64,000 nt of DNA. It comes from Pseudomonas serboccidentalis. GTDB lineage: Bacteria; Pseudomonadota; Gammaproteobacteria; Pseudomonadales; Pseudomonadaceae. This document shows, piece after piece, positions 53,621 through 62,582 of this stretch. The DNA lies in NCBI RefSeq assembly GCF_028830055.1, contig NZ_CP101655.1:248001-312000 (forward strand). Reading direction: 5' to 3'. Numbering within the stretch: the first letter of the stretch is position 1; each line of letters opens with the position of its first letter. A model generated the notes under the pieces. The model was not told where the DNA came from. It saw only the letters and a list, made by a program, of their open reading frames with translations, and did not search any database. Both the position numbers and the translations under genes were made by a program.

Positions 53621-53995
53621 TTAGCTGTGTGCTGCAGACTGGCTGATTTCCACATTATCCAGCACCCGATTCACCGCCAGCTCCGCCAGCATGATGATCT
53701 GCTGAATCGCCAGAAGGGTGTGCCGCTGCGGCGGATCGACGTAGGCCGCAATGTCGCTGGTCATGATGCTCGCCGAGGCCAGTGATTCGCAGGCATGAAC
53801 CAGCAGGCTCTCGTTATCCATATCAGGGGCAACCTGAAACATCGTGCTCGGTTTGTGGAATTTGAGGGTAGTGGCGGAAGGTTTGAGGTAGTGGTCGAGC
53901 GCGCGCTCGGCGGCGTCGTGGAGCTTTTTTGAGTCGAGGGATTCGTAGGGGGAAGTGCAGTCCGCTTCGGGCGGATTGGGTGTGGGTTTGATCAT
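53621..53995 (-). CDS. DUF6124 family protein
   Basis: A 124-residue Pseudomonas-typical protein: MIKPTPNPPE, SPYESLDSKKLHDAAERALD, FQVAPDMDNESLLVHACESL and a helix with LLAIQQIIMLAELAVNRVLD. No membrane helix. The start at 53995 has a weak SD; the open frame upstream to 54130 is without similarity. Function unknown; DUF6124 genes often occur in several copies per genome. Confidence 0.75.
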   Translation of the reverse strand: MIKPTPNPPEADCTSPYESLDSKKLHDAAERALDHYLKPSATTLKFHKPSTMFQVAPDMDNESLLVHACESLASASIMTSDIAAYVDPPQRHTLLAIQQIIMLAELAVNRVLDNVEISQSAAHS

Positions 53996-54276
53996 GGTGA
54001 AGCTCCATTCGGGATGTGGAGTTCGCCACGTACTGCGACCAAGCAATAGGGTGGCGAACCGTACGCAGGTTGGTCGACCAGGGAATGGAAACCCGGCAGG
54101 GCCAAGGCCCTCCCACGCACAGCTCGCCATTAAGCAAGCTTGAAAAGTGCGCCATTCTAAACCCGGACGACCAAGTCCGGTCGCTGATTCGTCAACGACC
54201 CCCTGAGCCTATCCACCCCACTTCCAACCCACAACCGTCAAAACCTGTCGGAAAACTCCCCTCAAATCACCGCTTC

Positions 54277-54356
54277 TGTAGGAGCTGCCGTAGGCTGCGA
54301 TCTTTTGATTTTTAAACATCAAGGGCAAAAGATCGCAGCCTGCGGCAGCTCCTGCA
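54277..54356. repeat. REP family B pair in reversed order
   Basis: TGTAGGAGCTGCCGTAGGCTGCGATC then GATCGCAGCC...CTCCTGCA, tails facing inward (described in parts here: arms TGTAGGAGCTGCC and GGCAGCTCCTGCA). Confidence 0.82.
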
Positions 54357-54377
54357 GGTTTCGTAGTGTGTTTAAGG

Positions 54378-55346
54378 TCAGTTGGCGACTCGGGCTCCAG
54401 CGAGGCTGCCGCTTAATTCGTAAGCAGCCAGTTCGGCTTGATGGGCGGCGAGAATTTCCGGCAACGAGCCGCGCAAATACTCAACCCAGGTCTTGATCTT
54501 CGCATCCAGGTATTGCCGCGACGGGTAGATCGCGTACAGGTTGAGTTCCTGCGAGCGGTAGTTCGGCATCATCCGCACCAGCGTGCCGTTGCGCAGGCCT
54601 TCGATGGCGGCGTAGACCGGCAGCACGCCGACGCCCATGCCGCTGATGATTGCGGTTTTCATCGCGTCGGCGGAGTTCACCAGGAAGGGCGAGCTGTTGA
54701 TGGTGACCATTTCCTGGCCGTCGGGGCCGTTGAAGGCCCATTTTTCCAGGGGGATCACCGGGCTGACGAGGCGCAGGCAGGCGTGGTTCAGCAGGTCGCT
54801 GGGCTTTTGCGCGCAGCCGTTGGCTTTCACGTAGGCCGGGGAGGCGCAGACGATGCTGTAGGTGATGCCCAGGCGTTGCGAGACGAAGCCTGAGTCCGGC
54901 AGTTCGGTGGCCAGCACGATGGACACGTCGTAGCCCTCGTCGAGCAGGTCCGGCACGCGGTTGGCCATGGTCAGGTCGAAGGTCACGTCCGGGTGGGTCT
55001 TGCGGTAGCGGGCGATGGCGTCGATCACGAAGTGCTGGCCGATGCCGGTCATGGTGTGCACTTTCAGCTGGCCGGCGGGGCGGGCGTGGGCTTCGCTGGC
55101 CTCGGCTTCGGCTTCTTCGACATAGGCCAGGATCTGTTCGCAGCGCAGCAGGTAGCGCTTGCCGGCCTCGGTCAGGGCGATGCGCCGGGTCGTGCGATTG
55201 AGCAGGCGGGTTTGCAGGTGGGCTTCCAGGTTGGAGACCGCGCGCGAGATGTTGGCCGTGGTGGTGTCGAGTTGCACGGCGGCGGCGGTGAAGCTGCCGG
55301 CTTCGGCCACACAACTGAAGGCGCGCATGTTTTGCAATGTGTCCAT
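54378..55346 (-). CDS. LysR-family regulator beside the efflux cassette
   Basis: A 322-residue LysR regulator of the common CrgA-like group: HTH with MRAFSCVAEAGSFTAAAVQL and TTTANISRAVSNLEAHL; effector domain with RVPDLLDEGYDVSIVLATEL and MGVGVLPVYAAIEGLRNG. Divergent from the NodT-FUSC-HlyD cassette, so it is a good candidate for its regulator, though a REP pair lies between. Confidence 0.87.
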   Translation of the reverse strand: MDTLQNMRAFSCVAEAGSFTAAAVQLDTTTANISRAVSNLEAHLQTRLLNRTTRRIALTEAGKRYLLRCEQILAYVEEAEAEASEAHARPAGQLKVHTMTGIGQHFVIDAIARYRKTHPDVTFDLTMANRVPDLLDEGYDVSIVLATELPDSGFVSQRLGITYSIVCASPAYVKANGCAQKPSDLLNHACLRLVSPVIPLEKWAFNGPDGQEMVTINSSPFLVNSADAMKTAIISGMGVGVLPVYAAIEGLRNGTLVRMMPNYRSQELNLYAIYPSRQYLDAKIKTWVEYLRGSLPEILAAHQAELAAYELSGSLAGARVAN

Positions 55347-55497
55347 GGGGTGCTCTCAAGGGAGATGGCAAATTGTGACACGAAGTTTCAGGGGCTGAGA
55401 GCCCCGACCAAGGGATTATCTCGCTAACGGTAACAAAGATTCACAGGAATCCCAGCTTATCGCCACAAAGGCACCCACCTAGAATTGCGCCGTTCCC

Positions 55498-55582
55498 TGT
55501 AGGAGCTGCCGCAGGCTGCGATCTTTTGATCTTGATTGTGAACAGCAAAATCAAAAGATCGCAGCCTTCGGCAGCTCCTACA
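55498..55582. repeat. REP family B pair in reversed order
   Basis: TGTAGGAGCTGCCGCAGG ... CCTTCGGCAGCTCCTACA, tails inward, 38 nt before the efflux gene start; the outer arms carry different variants (CGCAGG against CCTTCG). Confidence 0.85.
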
Positions 55583-55620
55583 CCAGTCCCCCGGTTTATC
55601 CCTTTCAGGAATTTGCAGCT

Positions 55621-57120
55621 GTGCCGCGTCGCATCAACAGAGCGCTTTTGCCGCTCAGTGTTCTGGCTATCACCCTGGGTCTCAGCGGCTGCATCGGTAC
55701 CGGAGGAATTGCCCCGCAGGGCAAAGCGTTGGAGGCCAATACGCTGGCTACCGATGACGCGATTGCCCACGCCGCCAAAGACGCCAACTGGCCCACCGCG
55801 CAATGGTGGCAAGCCTACGGTGACCCGCAACTCAATCACTGGATCGACCTCGCCGTGCAGGGCAGCCCGACCATGGCCATGGCCGCTGCGCGGGTGCGTC
55901 AGGCCAAGGCGATGGCCGGTGTCGCCGAAGCGGCCGAGTCGTTGCAGATCAATGGTGAATCGACGCTCAAGCGCCACAATTGGCCGACCGACCAGTTCTA
56001 CGGCCCCGGCAAGCTGGCCAACAGCACCACCTGGGACAACAACGCCGCGCTGGGTTTCAGCTACGCCCTCGACCTTTGGGGCCGCGAAAGCAATGCCACC
56101 GAACGGGCAGTGGATCTGGCGCACATGAGCGCTGCAGAAGCGCGGCTGGCGCAGCTGGAATTGCAGAACAACATCGTGCGCGCCTACATCGAGCTGTCGC
56201 TGCATTACGCCCAGCGCGACATCGTCGCCGCGACGCTCAAGCAGCAACAGCAGATTCTTGATCTCGCGCAGAAGCGTCTGGACGGCGGCATCGGCACGCA
56301 CTTCGAAGTCAGCCAGGCAGAAACACCATTGCCGGAAACCCATCGGCAACTGGATGCGCTGGACGAAGAAATTGCCCTCAGCCGCAATCAGATCGCTGCG
56401 CTCGCGGGCAAAGGCCCGGGCGACGGCGCGCAGTTGCAGCGGCCGACCCTGGCACTGGGGGCTGCGTTGAAACTGCCGTCGGCATTGCCTGCGGAGTTGC
56501 TCGGTCAGCGGCCGGACGTGGTCGCCAGTCGCTGGCAGGTGGCGGCGCAGGCGCGCGGCATCGATGTGGCGCACGCCGGGTTTTATCCCAACGTCGATCT
56601 GGTCGGCAGCCTCGGCTACATGGCCACCGGCGGCGGAGCGCTGGAGTTTTTGACCGGCAAGAAGCTCAACTACAGCGTCGGCCCGGCGATCTCCTTGCCG
56701 ATTTTCGACGGTGGGCGCCTGCGCAGCGAACTGGGTGAAGCGTCCGCCGGGTATGACATTGCCGTGGCGCATTACAACCAGACGCTGGTCAATGCGCTGA
56801 AGAACATCTCCGACCAGTTGATCCGCCGCGAGTCGATGGACAAGCAGCAAGCCTTCGCCGCCGAGTCGGTGGCCACCGCGCAGAAGACCTACGACATCGC
56901 GATGATCGCCTATCAGCGTGGCCTCACCGATTACCTCAACGTGCTCAATGCGCAGACCTTGCTGTTCAAGCAGCAGCAAGTGCAGCAGCAGGTGCAGGCG
57001 GCGCGGTTGAGTGCGCATGCCGAGCTGGTGACGGCGCTGGGTGGCGGCCTCGGGGCTGGCAACGATGTGCCCGCTGCCGAGAAAACCCAGGCCCCGAAAA
57101 CCCCGGTTCTCCTGCGGTGA
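55621..57120 (+). CDS. NodT-family outer membrane efflux lipoprotein
   Basis: A 499-residue TolC-like outer-membrane factor. It starts with GTG (MPRRINRALLPL); the lipobox is LSGC with Cys24. Two OEP repeats follow; conserved pieces are WPTAQWWQAYGDPQLNHWID, RPDVVASRWQVAAQARGIDV and LPIFDGGRLRSELGEA. First gene of a cassette with FUSC, DUF1656 and HlyD partners, forming an aromatic-compound exporter spanning both membranes. Confidence 0.92.
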   Translation: MPRRINRALLPLSVLAITLGLSGCIGTGGIAPQGKALEANTLATDDAIAHAAKDANWPTAQWWQAYGDPQLNHWIDLAVQGSPTMAMAAARVRQAKAMAGVAEAAESLQINGESTLKRHNWPTDQFYGPGKLANSTTWDNNAALGFSYALDLWGRESNATERAVDLAHMSAAEARLAQLELQNNIVRAYIELSLHYAQRDIVAATLKQQQQILDLAQKRLDGGIGTHFEVSQAETPLPETHRQLDALDEEIALSRNQIAALAGKGPGDGAQLQRPTLALGAALKLPSALPAELLGQRPDVVASRWQVAAQARGIDVAHAGFYPNVDLVGSLGYMATGGGALEFLTGKKLNYSVGPAISLPIFDGGRLRSELGEASAGYDIAVAHYNQTLVNALKNISDQLIRRESMDKQQAFAAESVATAQKTYDIAMIAYQRGLTDYLNVLNAQTLLFKQQQVQQQVQAARLSAHAELVTALGGGLGAGNDVPAAEKTQAPKTPVLLR

Positions 57121-57147
57121 ACCCCATCTACCAGGCAACTGTTTCTC

Positions 57148-57242
57148 TGTGGCGAGGGGGCTTGCCCCCGCTTGAGTACGCAGCGCTCACAAGATTTTTG
57201 GGCCGCTTCGCAGCCCAACGGGGGCAAGCCCCCTCACCACAG
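57148..57242. repeat. REP family C inverted pair
   Basis: TGTGGCGAGGGGGCTTGCCC and GGGGCAAGCCCCCTCACCAC within the NodT-FUSC gap of 175 nt; may attenuate expression between the two genes. Confidence 0.85.
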
Positions 57243-57295
57243 GTTTTTGCATCCGCTGCGCAATTATTCCGTGCCAATTCATTGAGCAAGACCAA

Positions 57296-59488
57296 ATGAC
57301 TCCCTTGCCCGCACCAATACGCTGGCTCTACTCCCTGGAATGGCGTCGGGGTTTGTTTGACTGGGCGCGCAGCGATGGCGTGACCTGGGTGTATATCTTC
57401 AAGGTATTGCTCGCCGCGTTTCTCACGCTGTGGCTGGCGATGCGTCTGGAGTTGCCGCAGCCGCGCACGGCGATGATCACCGTGTTCATCGTCATGCAGC
57501 CGCAGAGCGGCCATGTGTTCGCGAAGAGTTTCTATCGCTTCCTCGGCACCCTGGCCGGGTCGGCGATGATGGTCACGCTGATCGCGCTGTTCGCGCAGAA
57601 CACCGAACTGTTCCTTGGCTCGCTGGCGATCTGGGTCGGTATCTGCTCGGCCGGTGCCGCGCGCTGCCGTAACTTTCGCGCCTACGGTTTTGTCCTCGCC
57701 GGCTACACCGCGGCGATGGTCGGGCTGCCGGCGCTGGCGCATCCGGACGGGGCGTTCATGGCCGCTGTGTGGCGGGTGCTGGAGATCTCGCTGGGGATTC
57801 TCTGCTCGACCGTGGTCAGTGCCGCGATCCTGCCGCAAACCGCCAGTGCGGCGATGCGCAACGCCTTGTATCAGCGCTTCGGTGTGTTTGCCCTGTTCGT
57901 CACCGATGGCCTGCGTGGGCGCAGCAAGGCCGACGCCTTCGAGACCAACAACGTGCGCTTCATCGCCGAAGCGGTGGGCCTGGAAGGGCTGCGCAGCGTG
58001 ACGGTGTTCGAAGACCCGCACATGCGTCGGCGCAACGGTCGCCTCAGTCGTTTGAACAGCGAGTTCATGGGCATTACCACGCGCTTCAATGCCTTGCATC
58101 AGTTGCTGGAGCGCCTGCGCGGCAACGGTGAAGAACACGTGGTGGCCGCGATCAAACCGGGCCTGCAGGATCTGGCCGAAGTGCTCGACGGCTTCAGTGG
58201 CCGCGCCTTGACCAGCCCGGACGCTGCGCGTCTGGCGACGGCGCTGGCGACCTACAAGGAAGGTTTGCCGACTCGCGTGCGAACCCTGCGCGCAACCTTC
58301 CAGCAAACCGGTCCGAGTGAAGCCGAGCAACTGGATTTTCACACCGCCTACGAACTGCTCTATCGCTTCGTCGACGACCTGCACAGTTATGCCCAGACCC
58401 ACGCCTCGCTGGCCGATCACAGCCACGAACGCGAGCGCTGGGACGAGCCGTTCACCCCGCAAACCAACTGGTGGGCCGCCGCCGCTTCGGGGATTCGCGC
58501 CTCGTTCATCCTGATTGTGCTGGGCAGTTACTGGGTTGCCACCGCGTGGCCAAGTGGCGCGACCATGACCTTGATTGCTGCGGCGACCGTGGGCCTGTCC
58601 GCCGCCACACCGAACCCGAAACGCATGGCGTTCCAGATGGCCTGCGGTACTTTCCTTGGGGCACTGATCGGTTTCGTCGAGATGTTTTTCATCTTCCCGT
58701 GGATCGATGGTTTCCCGCTGCTGTGCGTGATGCTTGCGCCGGTGATCGTACTCGGTTCGTTTCTCGCTTCGCGGCCGCAATACGCCGGGGTCGGTCTCGG
58801 TCTGCTGATCTTCTTCAGCACCGGTTCGGTGCCGGACAACCTGACCGTCTACAACCCCTACACCTTCATCAACGACTACATCGCCATGGTCATGGGCATG
58901 CTGGTCTGCGCGGCGGCGGGGGCAATCATTCTGCCGCCGAACAGTCGCTGGTTGTGGAAGCGGCTGGAGCAGGATCTGCGCGGCCAGGTGGTCTACGCGA
59001 TCAGTGGCAAGCTCAAGGGCCTGGCGTCGAGTTTCGAGAGCCGCACCCGCGACCTGTTGCATCAGGCTTATGGCCTCGCCGCCGGGCAGCCTGCCGTGCA
59101 AAAGAAGCTGCTGCGCTGGATGTTCGTGGTGCTGGAAGTCGGCCACGCGATTATCGAGCTGCGCAAGGAACAGGCGATTCTCCCGGTGCACCCGGCGTAT
59201 GCCGAATCGCAGCCGTGGCGTCAGGCGATCCGCGTGATGGGCCGGGCGCTGGTGCGACTGTTTCTGCAACCGAACCAGAGCAATCTGGAGCGCGCACTGG
59301 TGGCGGTCGATCACGCGATCAGCCGGGTTGCCGCGACCGACGAGCCGTTCGCGCCGCACTTCGACACCTCGGCCCTGCGCCGGGTGAAGAGCTACCTGCA
59401 CTTCATTCGCACCTCGTTGCTCGATCCGCAATCACCGCTCGCCGCCTATGCCGTCGCCAAGCCCGAAGGACTTGCCCATGCCTCGTGA
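57296..59488 (+). CDS. FUSC-family inner membrane exporter
   Basis: A 730-residue protein of the fusaric acid resistance family (AaeB-like). Two hydrophobic domains, about residues 30-180 (VYIFKVLLAAFLTLWLAMRL, IVMQPQSGHVFAKSFYRFLG) and about 395-550 (SGIRASFILIVLGSYWVATA), are separated and followed by cytoplasmic parts. Members export fusaric acid or hydroxybenzoates. It overlaps the DUF1656 gene by 11 nt. Confidence 0.9.
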   Translation: MTPLPAPIRWLYSLEWRRGLFDWARSDGVTWVYIFKVLLAAFLTLWLAMRLELPQPRTAMITVFIVMQPQSGHVFAKSFYRFLGTLAGSAMMVTLIALFAQNTELFLGSLAIWVGICSAGAARCRNFRAYGFVLAGYTAAMVGLPALAHPDGAFMAAVWRVLEISLGILCSTVVSAAILPQTASAAMRNALYQRFGVFALFVTDGLRGRSKADAFETNNVRFIAEAVGLEGLRSVTVFEDPHMRRRNGRLSRLNSEFMGITTRFNALHQLLERLRGNGEEHVVAAIKPGLQDLAEVLDGFSGRALTSPDAARLATALATYKEGLPTRVRTLRATFQQTGPSEAEQLDFHTAYELLYRFVDDLHSYAQTHASLADHSHERERWDEPFTPQTNWWAAAASGIRASFILIVLGSYWVATAWPSGATMTLIAAATVGLSAATPNPKRMAFQMACGTFLGALIGFVEMFFIFPWIDGFPLLCVMLAPVIVLGSFLASRPQYAGVGLGLLIFFSTGSVPDNLTVYNPYTFINDYIAMVMGMLVCAAAGAIILPPNSRWLWKRLEQDLRGQVVYAISGKLKGLASSFESRTRDLLHQAYGLAAGQPAVQKKLLRWMFVVLEVGHAIIELRKEQAILPVHPAYAESQPWRQAIRVMGRALVRLFLQPNQSNLERALVAVDHAISRVAATDEPFAPHFDTSALRRVKSYLHFIRTSLLDPQSPLAAYAVAKPEGLAHAS

Positions 59489-59678
59489 AATCGCCTTCCA
59501 CGGCGTGTACATGCCGACCATGACCCTGATGTTTTTTGTCGCTGCGGCCCTGGCCTGGGCGCTGGACCGGTTCCTCTCGGGGTTTGATCTGTACCGCTTC
59601 TTCTGGCACCCGGCGCTGCTGCGCCTGAGCCTGTTTACCTGTTTGTTCGGCGCCATGGCGCTGACTGTTTACCGTTGA
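59478..59678 (+). CDS. DUF1656 small membrane protein (AaeX-like)
   Basis: A 66-residue protein with two hydrophobic helices: MPREIAFHGVYMPTMTLMFF and LLRLSLFTCLFGAMAL. The ATG at 59478 overlaps the FUSC 3' end; AGGA lies 8 nt upstream. DUF1656 proteins accompany FUSC/HlyD exporters. Confidence 0.9.
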   Translation: MPREIAFHGVYMPTMTLMFFVAAALAWALDRFLSGFDLYRFFWHPALLRLSLFTCLFGAMALTVYR

Positions 59679-59703
59679 CTCTCTATCTCTGAAGAAGGCC
59701 CTG

Positions 59704-60567
59704 ATGAAAAAGTTTTTCAGCCTGCTCGCGACCCTGCTGGTGCTGGCCCTGGCGCTGTGGATCGGCCGCACGTTGTGGGAGCACTACATGAACACCCCGT
59801 GGACCCGCGACGGGCGCGTTCGCGCCGACATCATCAACGTCGCGGCCGACGTCACCGGTGAAGTCATCGACGTGCCGGTGCGCGACAACCAGCTGGTGAA
59901 GAAGGGTGACTTGCTGATGCAGATCGACCCCGAGCACTACCGTATCGCGGTCAAACAGGCGCAGTCGCTGGTCGCTTCGCGCAAGTCGACGTGGGAGATG
60001 CGCAAGGTCAACGCGCATCGCCGCGCCGATATGGACAACCTGGTGATCTCCAAGGAAAACCGTGACGACGCCAGCAACATCGCCGACGCTGCGCTGGCCG
60101 ATTACCAACACGCGCAAGCGCAACTGGAAGCCGCCGAACTCAACCTCAAACGCACCGAAGTACGTGCAGCGGTGGACGGCTACGTGACCAACCTCAACGT
60201 GCATCGCGGTGATTACGCGCGCATCGGCGAGGCGAAAATGGCCGTGGTCGACATGAACTCGTTCTGGGTCTACGGCTTCTTCGAAGAGACCAAATTGCCG
60301 CACGTGCGCGAGGGTGACAAGGCCGACATGCAACTGATGAGCGGCGAAGTGCTCAAGGGCCATGTAGAAAGCATTTCCCGCGGCATCTACGACCGCGACA
60401 ACCCGGAAAGCCGCGAGCTGATCGCCGATGTGAACCCGACCTTCAACTGGGTGCGCCTGGCGCAGCGGGTGCCGGTGCGGATTCACATCGATGAAGTGCC
60501 GGAAGGTGTGTTGTTGGCGGCGGGGATTACCTGCACCGTGGTGGTGAATCAGGACACGGGAGAGTAA
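59704..60567 (+). CDS. HlyD/EmrA-family periplasmic adaptor (AaeA-like)
   Basis: A 287-residue membrane fusion protein. N-terminal anchor helix about 5-22 (FSLLATLLVLALALWIGRTL), barrel-sandwich strands (NVAADVTGEVIDVPVRDNQL ... GDLLMQIDPEHY), alpha hairpin and beta-barrel (VDGYVTNLNVHRGDYARIGE). SD GAAGAAGG before the ATG. Links the FUSC pump to the NodT channel. Confidence 0.93.
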   Translation: MKKFFSLLATLLVLALALWIGRTLWEHYMNTPWTRDGRVRADIINVAADVTGEVIDVPVRDNQLVKKGDLLMQIDPEHYRIAVKQAQSLVASRKSTWEMRKVNAHRRADMDNLVISKENRDDASNIADAALADYQHAQAQLEAAELNLKRTEVRAAVDGYVTNLNVHRGDYARIGEAKMAVVDMNSFWVYGFFEETKLPHVREGDKADMQLMSGEVLKGHVESISRGIYDRDNPESRELIADVNPTFNWVRLAQRVPVRIHIDEVPEGVLLAAGITCTVVVNQDTGE

Positions 60568-60570
60568 ACC

Positions 60571-60702
60571 TGTGGCGAGGGAGCTTGCTCCCGCTCGGCT
60601 GCGTAGCAGTCGTAAAATCTGACTGCGCGGTTTGCCTGACAGGGTTGGGGGCAGGTATTGGGGCTGCTGCGCAGCCCAGCGGGAGCGAGCTCCCTCGCCA
60701 CA
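60571..60702. repeat. REP family C inverted pair
   Basis: TGTGGCGAGGGAGCTTGCTC and GAGCGAGCTCCCTCGCCACA; fills the gap between two convergent genes. Confidence 0.87.
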
Positions 60703-60713
60703 AAGGGATCGCG

Positions 60714-61112
60714 TCAGCCTTGGCAAAACGTCTCCTGCAAATGCCGCCACAGCACCTGCCCGGCCTCGTTTTTTTCAAACACCACCGTCGAGCGCCGATC
60801 CGTGTGCAACCCGCTCGCATCGGTCTGCTGCTCGCGGTAACTCAACGTTGCGCCGCGCTCATGCAGCGCAATTACGCGTAGCTCACTGAGCTCAATCCTG
60901 AAGCCTGACTTCTTCCCGCCCGCCGCCTGAAACAGTGCGCGCAAGGCTGCGACATCCAGCGCCCGGCCCAGCGGTGTGACCATGGAAAAGTCCGCCGAGA
61001 AGCGGCTCAGCAAGCGCTTCAGTTCGGCCGAATCCTGCTCCACGGCAAACCACTGTTCGATGGCCTCATGTGCCTGGATCACTTCGTCAAAATATTCTTG
61101 GTAGTCAGTCAT
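60714..61112 (-). CDS. SnoaL/DUF4440-like protein
   Basis: A 132-residue protein with the NTF2-like pattern: EVIQAHEAIEQWFAVEQDSA, LLSRFSADFSMVTPLGRALD, ALRALFQAAGG and a last strand VLWRHLQETF. No catalytic call is possible. It overlaps the MFS gene by 4 nt, so it is its operon partner. Confidence 0.8.
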   Translation of the reverse strand: MTDYQEYFDEVIQAHEAIEQWFAVEQDSAELKRLLSRFSADFSMVTPLGRALDVAALRALFQAAGGKKSGFRIELSELRVIALHERGATLSYREQQTDASGLHTDRRSTVVFEKNEAGQVLWRHLQETFCQG

Positions 61113-62479
61113 GTGGATTTTTCCTGAAGGGGAGGTGAGCTCAGCAGGGCGAGCACGTGGGTGGCATCGAAACGCAGCACGGCGACCATCGGCAACAGCG
61201 TCAGCAGTGCGGCGGCGAGAAAGCAGTAGTGAAAACCGTTGCCGCCGAGTGCGCCCAGCAGTGAGCTGAGCAGCGCCGCACCCAGGCAGAAACCGAGTTG
61301 GCGATTGATGTTCCACAGGGCGCTGGAGTGGCCCATTTTTTCCGGCGCGATGCCGACAAACGCCAGGGTTTGCGCGGTGACGCTGCACAGACTGCCGCCC
61401 AGCCCCATCAGCGCGTAGGCGATGATCAGCGGCGCAGCGGCGGGGTGTTCGATGCGCATCAGCAGGACAATGCCCAGGCATTGCAGGAGCATGCCGGCGA
61501 TCAGCAACGGCTTGGGGCCGATGCGATTGAAGCTGCGTTTGCCGAGCATGATCGCCACGCCCGAGGCCGCGGCCCAGGCCAACATCAGTGCGCCGGTTTG
61601 CGCCGCGCCGACACCGAGGTCGTGCAGGTACAGCACGGCAATCATGTTGGTCCCGGTAAAGACCCCGGGCACGAACAGGTAGATCAGCATCGCCAGGCGT
61701 AGCGACGGGCTTTTGATCAGTTGCAGGTCGAGGACGGCGTCGGGTTTGTGCCAGCCATCGCGCAGGTACAGCCATAAGGTCAAGGCACCGAGCAGCAAGA
61801 TGCCGCCCGCGAGGTGACGGGTCGCGGAGGCGCTCGCCAGGCTCACGGCAATCAGCAACAGACTCAGGGCTGAGACCGCCAGCAGCAGGCCGCGAATGTC
61901 CAGCGTCGGGCGTTCCGTGGTGGGTTGATCGGCTTTCAACCACAGCAAGCCCAGGGCGAAAGCCAACAGCGCCATTGGCATGTTCAGGTAGAAAATCCAG
62001 CGCCACGACAAGGCCTCTACGATCAGGCCGCCCGCCGCCGGTGACAGGGCCGGTACCATCAGCGCCACCAACAGCACCACGCCAGTGAGGTGCGCACGCT
62101 GCGCCGCCGGGAATTGCCGATACGCCAAGGCCTGACCGACCGGCAGCAACAAGCCGCCACCGAGCCCTTGCAGCAGGCGCCAGCCAATCAGGCTTTCAAT
62201 CGAGCCAGACTGGGCCACCAGACCCGAAGCGATCCCGAACAGCAGCAGCGAACCGAGGATCAGCCGGCGCTCGCCCAGGCGTGCGGCCAGCCACACGCTC
62301 ATCGGAATGATCAGCGTCAGCCCGAGCATGTAGGCGTTGGTGATCCACGCCAATTGCGTCACCGATGCCTGTAGTTCTCGGGCGATGTCCGGGTAGGCAA
62401 TGCTGGCGGCGAACATGTTCAGCAAGTCGAGGGCGAACCCGAACAAATACACCAGCGCGACTTTCGAGCGATAGGCCAT
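61109..62479 (-). CDS. DHA2-type MFS drug exporter
   Basis: A 456-residue transporter with about 13-14 hydrophobic helices. ELQASVTQLAWITNAYMLGL, RLGERRLILGSLLLFGIASG and LQGLGGGLLLPVGQALAYRQ are DHA2/EmrB-like. Divergent from a LysR gene across a perfect palindrome, which implies inducible control by its substrate. Confidence 0.88.
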   Translation of the reverse strand: MAYRSKVALVYLFGFALDLLNMFAASIAYPDIARELQASVTQLAWITNAYMLGLTLIIPMSVWLAARLGERRLILGSLLLFGIASGLVAQSGSIESLIGWRLLQGLGGGLLLPVGQALAYRQFPAAQRAHLTGVVLLVALMVPALSPAAGGLIVEALSWRWIFYLNMPMALLAFALGLLWLKADQPTTERPTLDIRGLLLAVSALSLLLIAVSLASASATRHLAGGILLLGALTLWLYLRDGWHKPDAVLDLQLIKSPSLRLAMLIYLFVPGVFTGTNMIAVLYLHDLGVGAAQTGALMLAWAAASGVAIMLGKRSFNRIGPKPLLIAGMLLQCLGIVLLMRIEHPAAAPLIIAYALMGLGGSLCSVTAQTLAFVGIAPEKMGHSSALWNINRQLGFCLGAALLSSLLGALGGNGFHYCFLAAALLTLLPMVAVLRFDATHVLALLSSPPLQEKST

Positions 62480-62554
62480 GGCAGCTTCCCTGTGATGAGG
62501 CGTGCAGGTTAGGGCGCTTGTGGCGTTAGGAAAACGCTGGTTTGCCTGCTAGTT

Positions 62555-62573
62555 TGTCAAAATTATTTTGACA
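62555..62573. promoter_or_regulatory. 19-bp perfect palindrome, LysR operator
   Basis: TGTCAAAATTATTTTGACA (8-3-8) lies between the MFS and LysR starts and ends 10 nt before the LysR GTG; it contains TTGACA, so it may overlap a promoter element. Confidence 0.7.
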
Positions 62574-62582
62574 GAGAGTGCC

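Noticed and set aside
57128-59431. 767-codon minus-strand frame over the FUSC gene
   Set aside because: Shadow frame; the sense strand encodes a clear membrane exporter with coupled neighbours.
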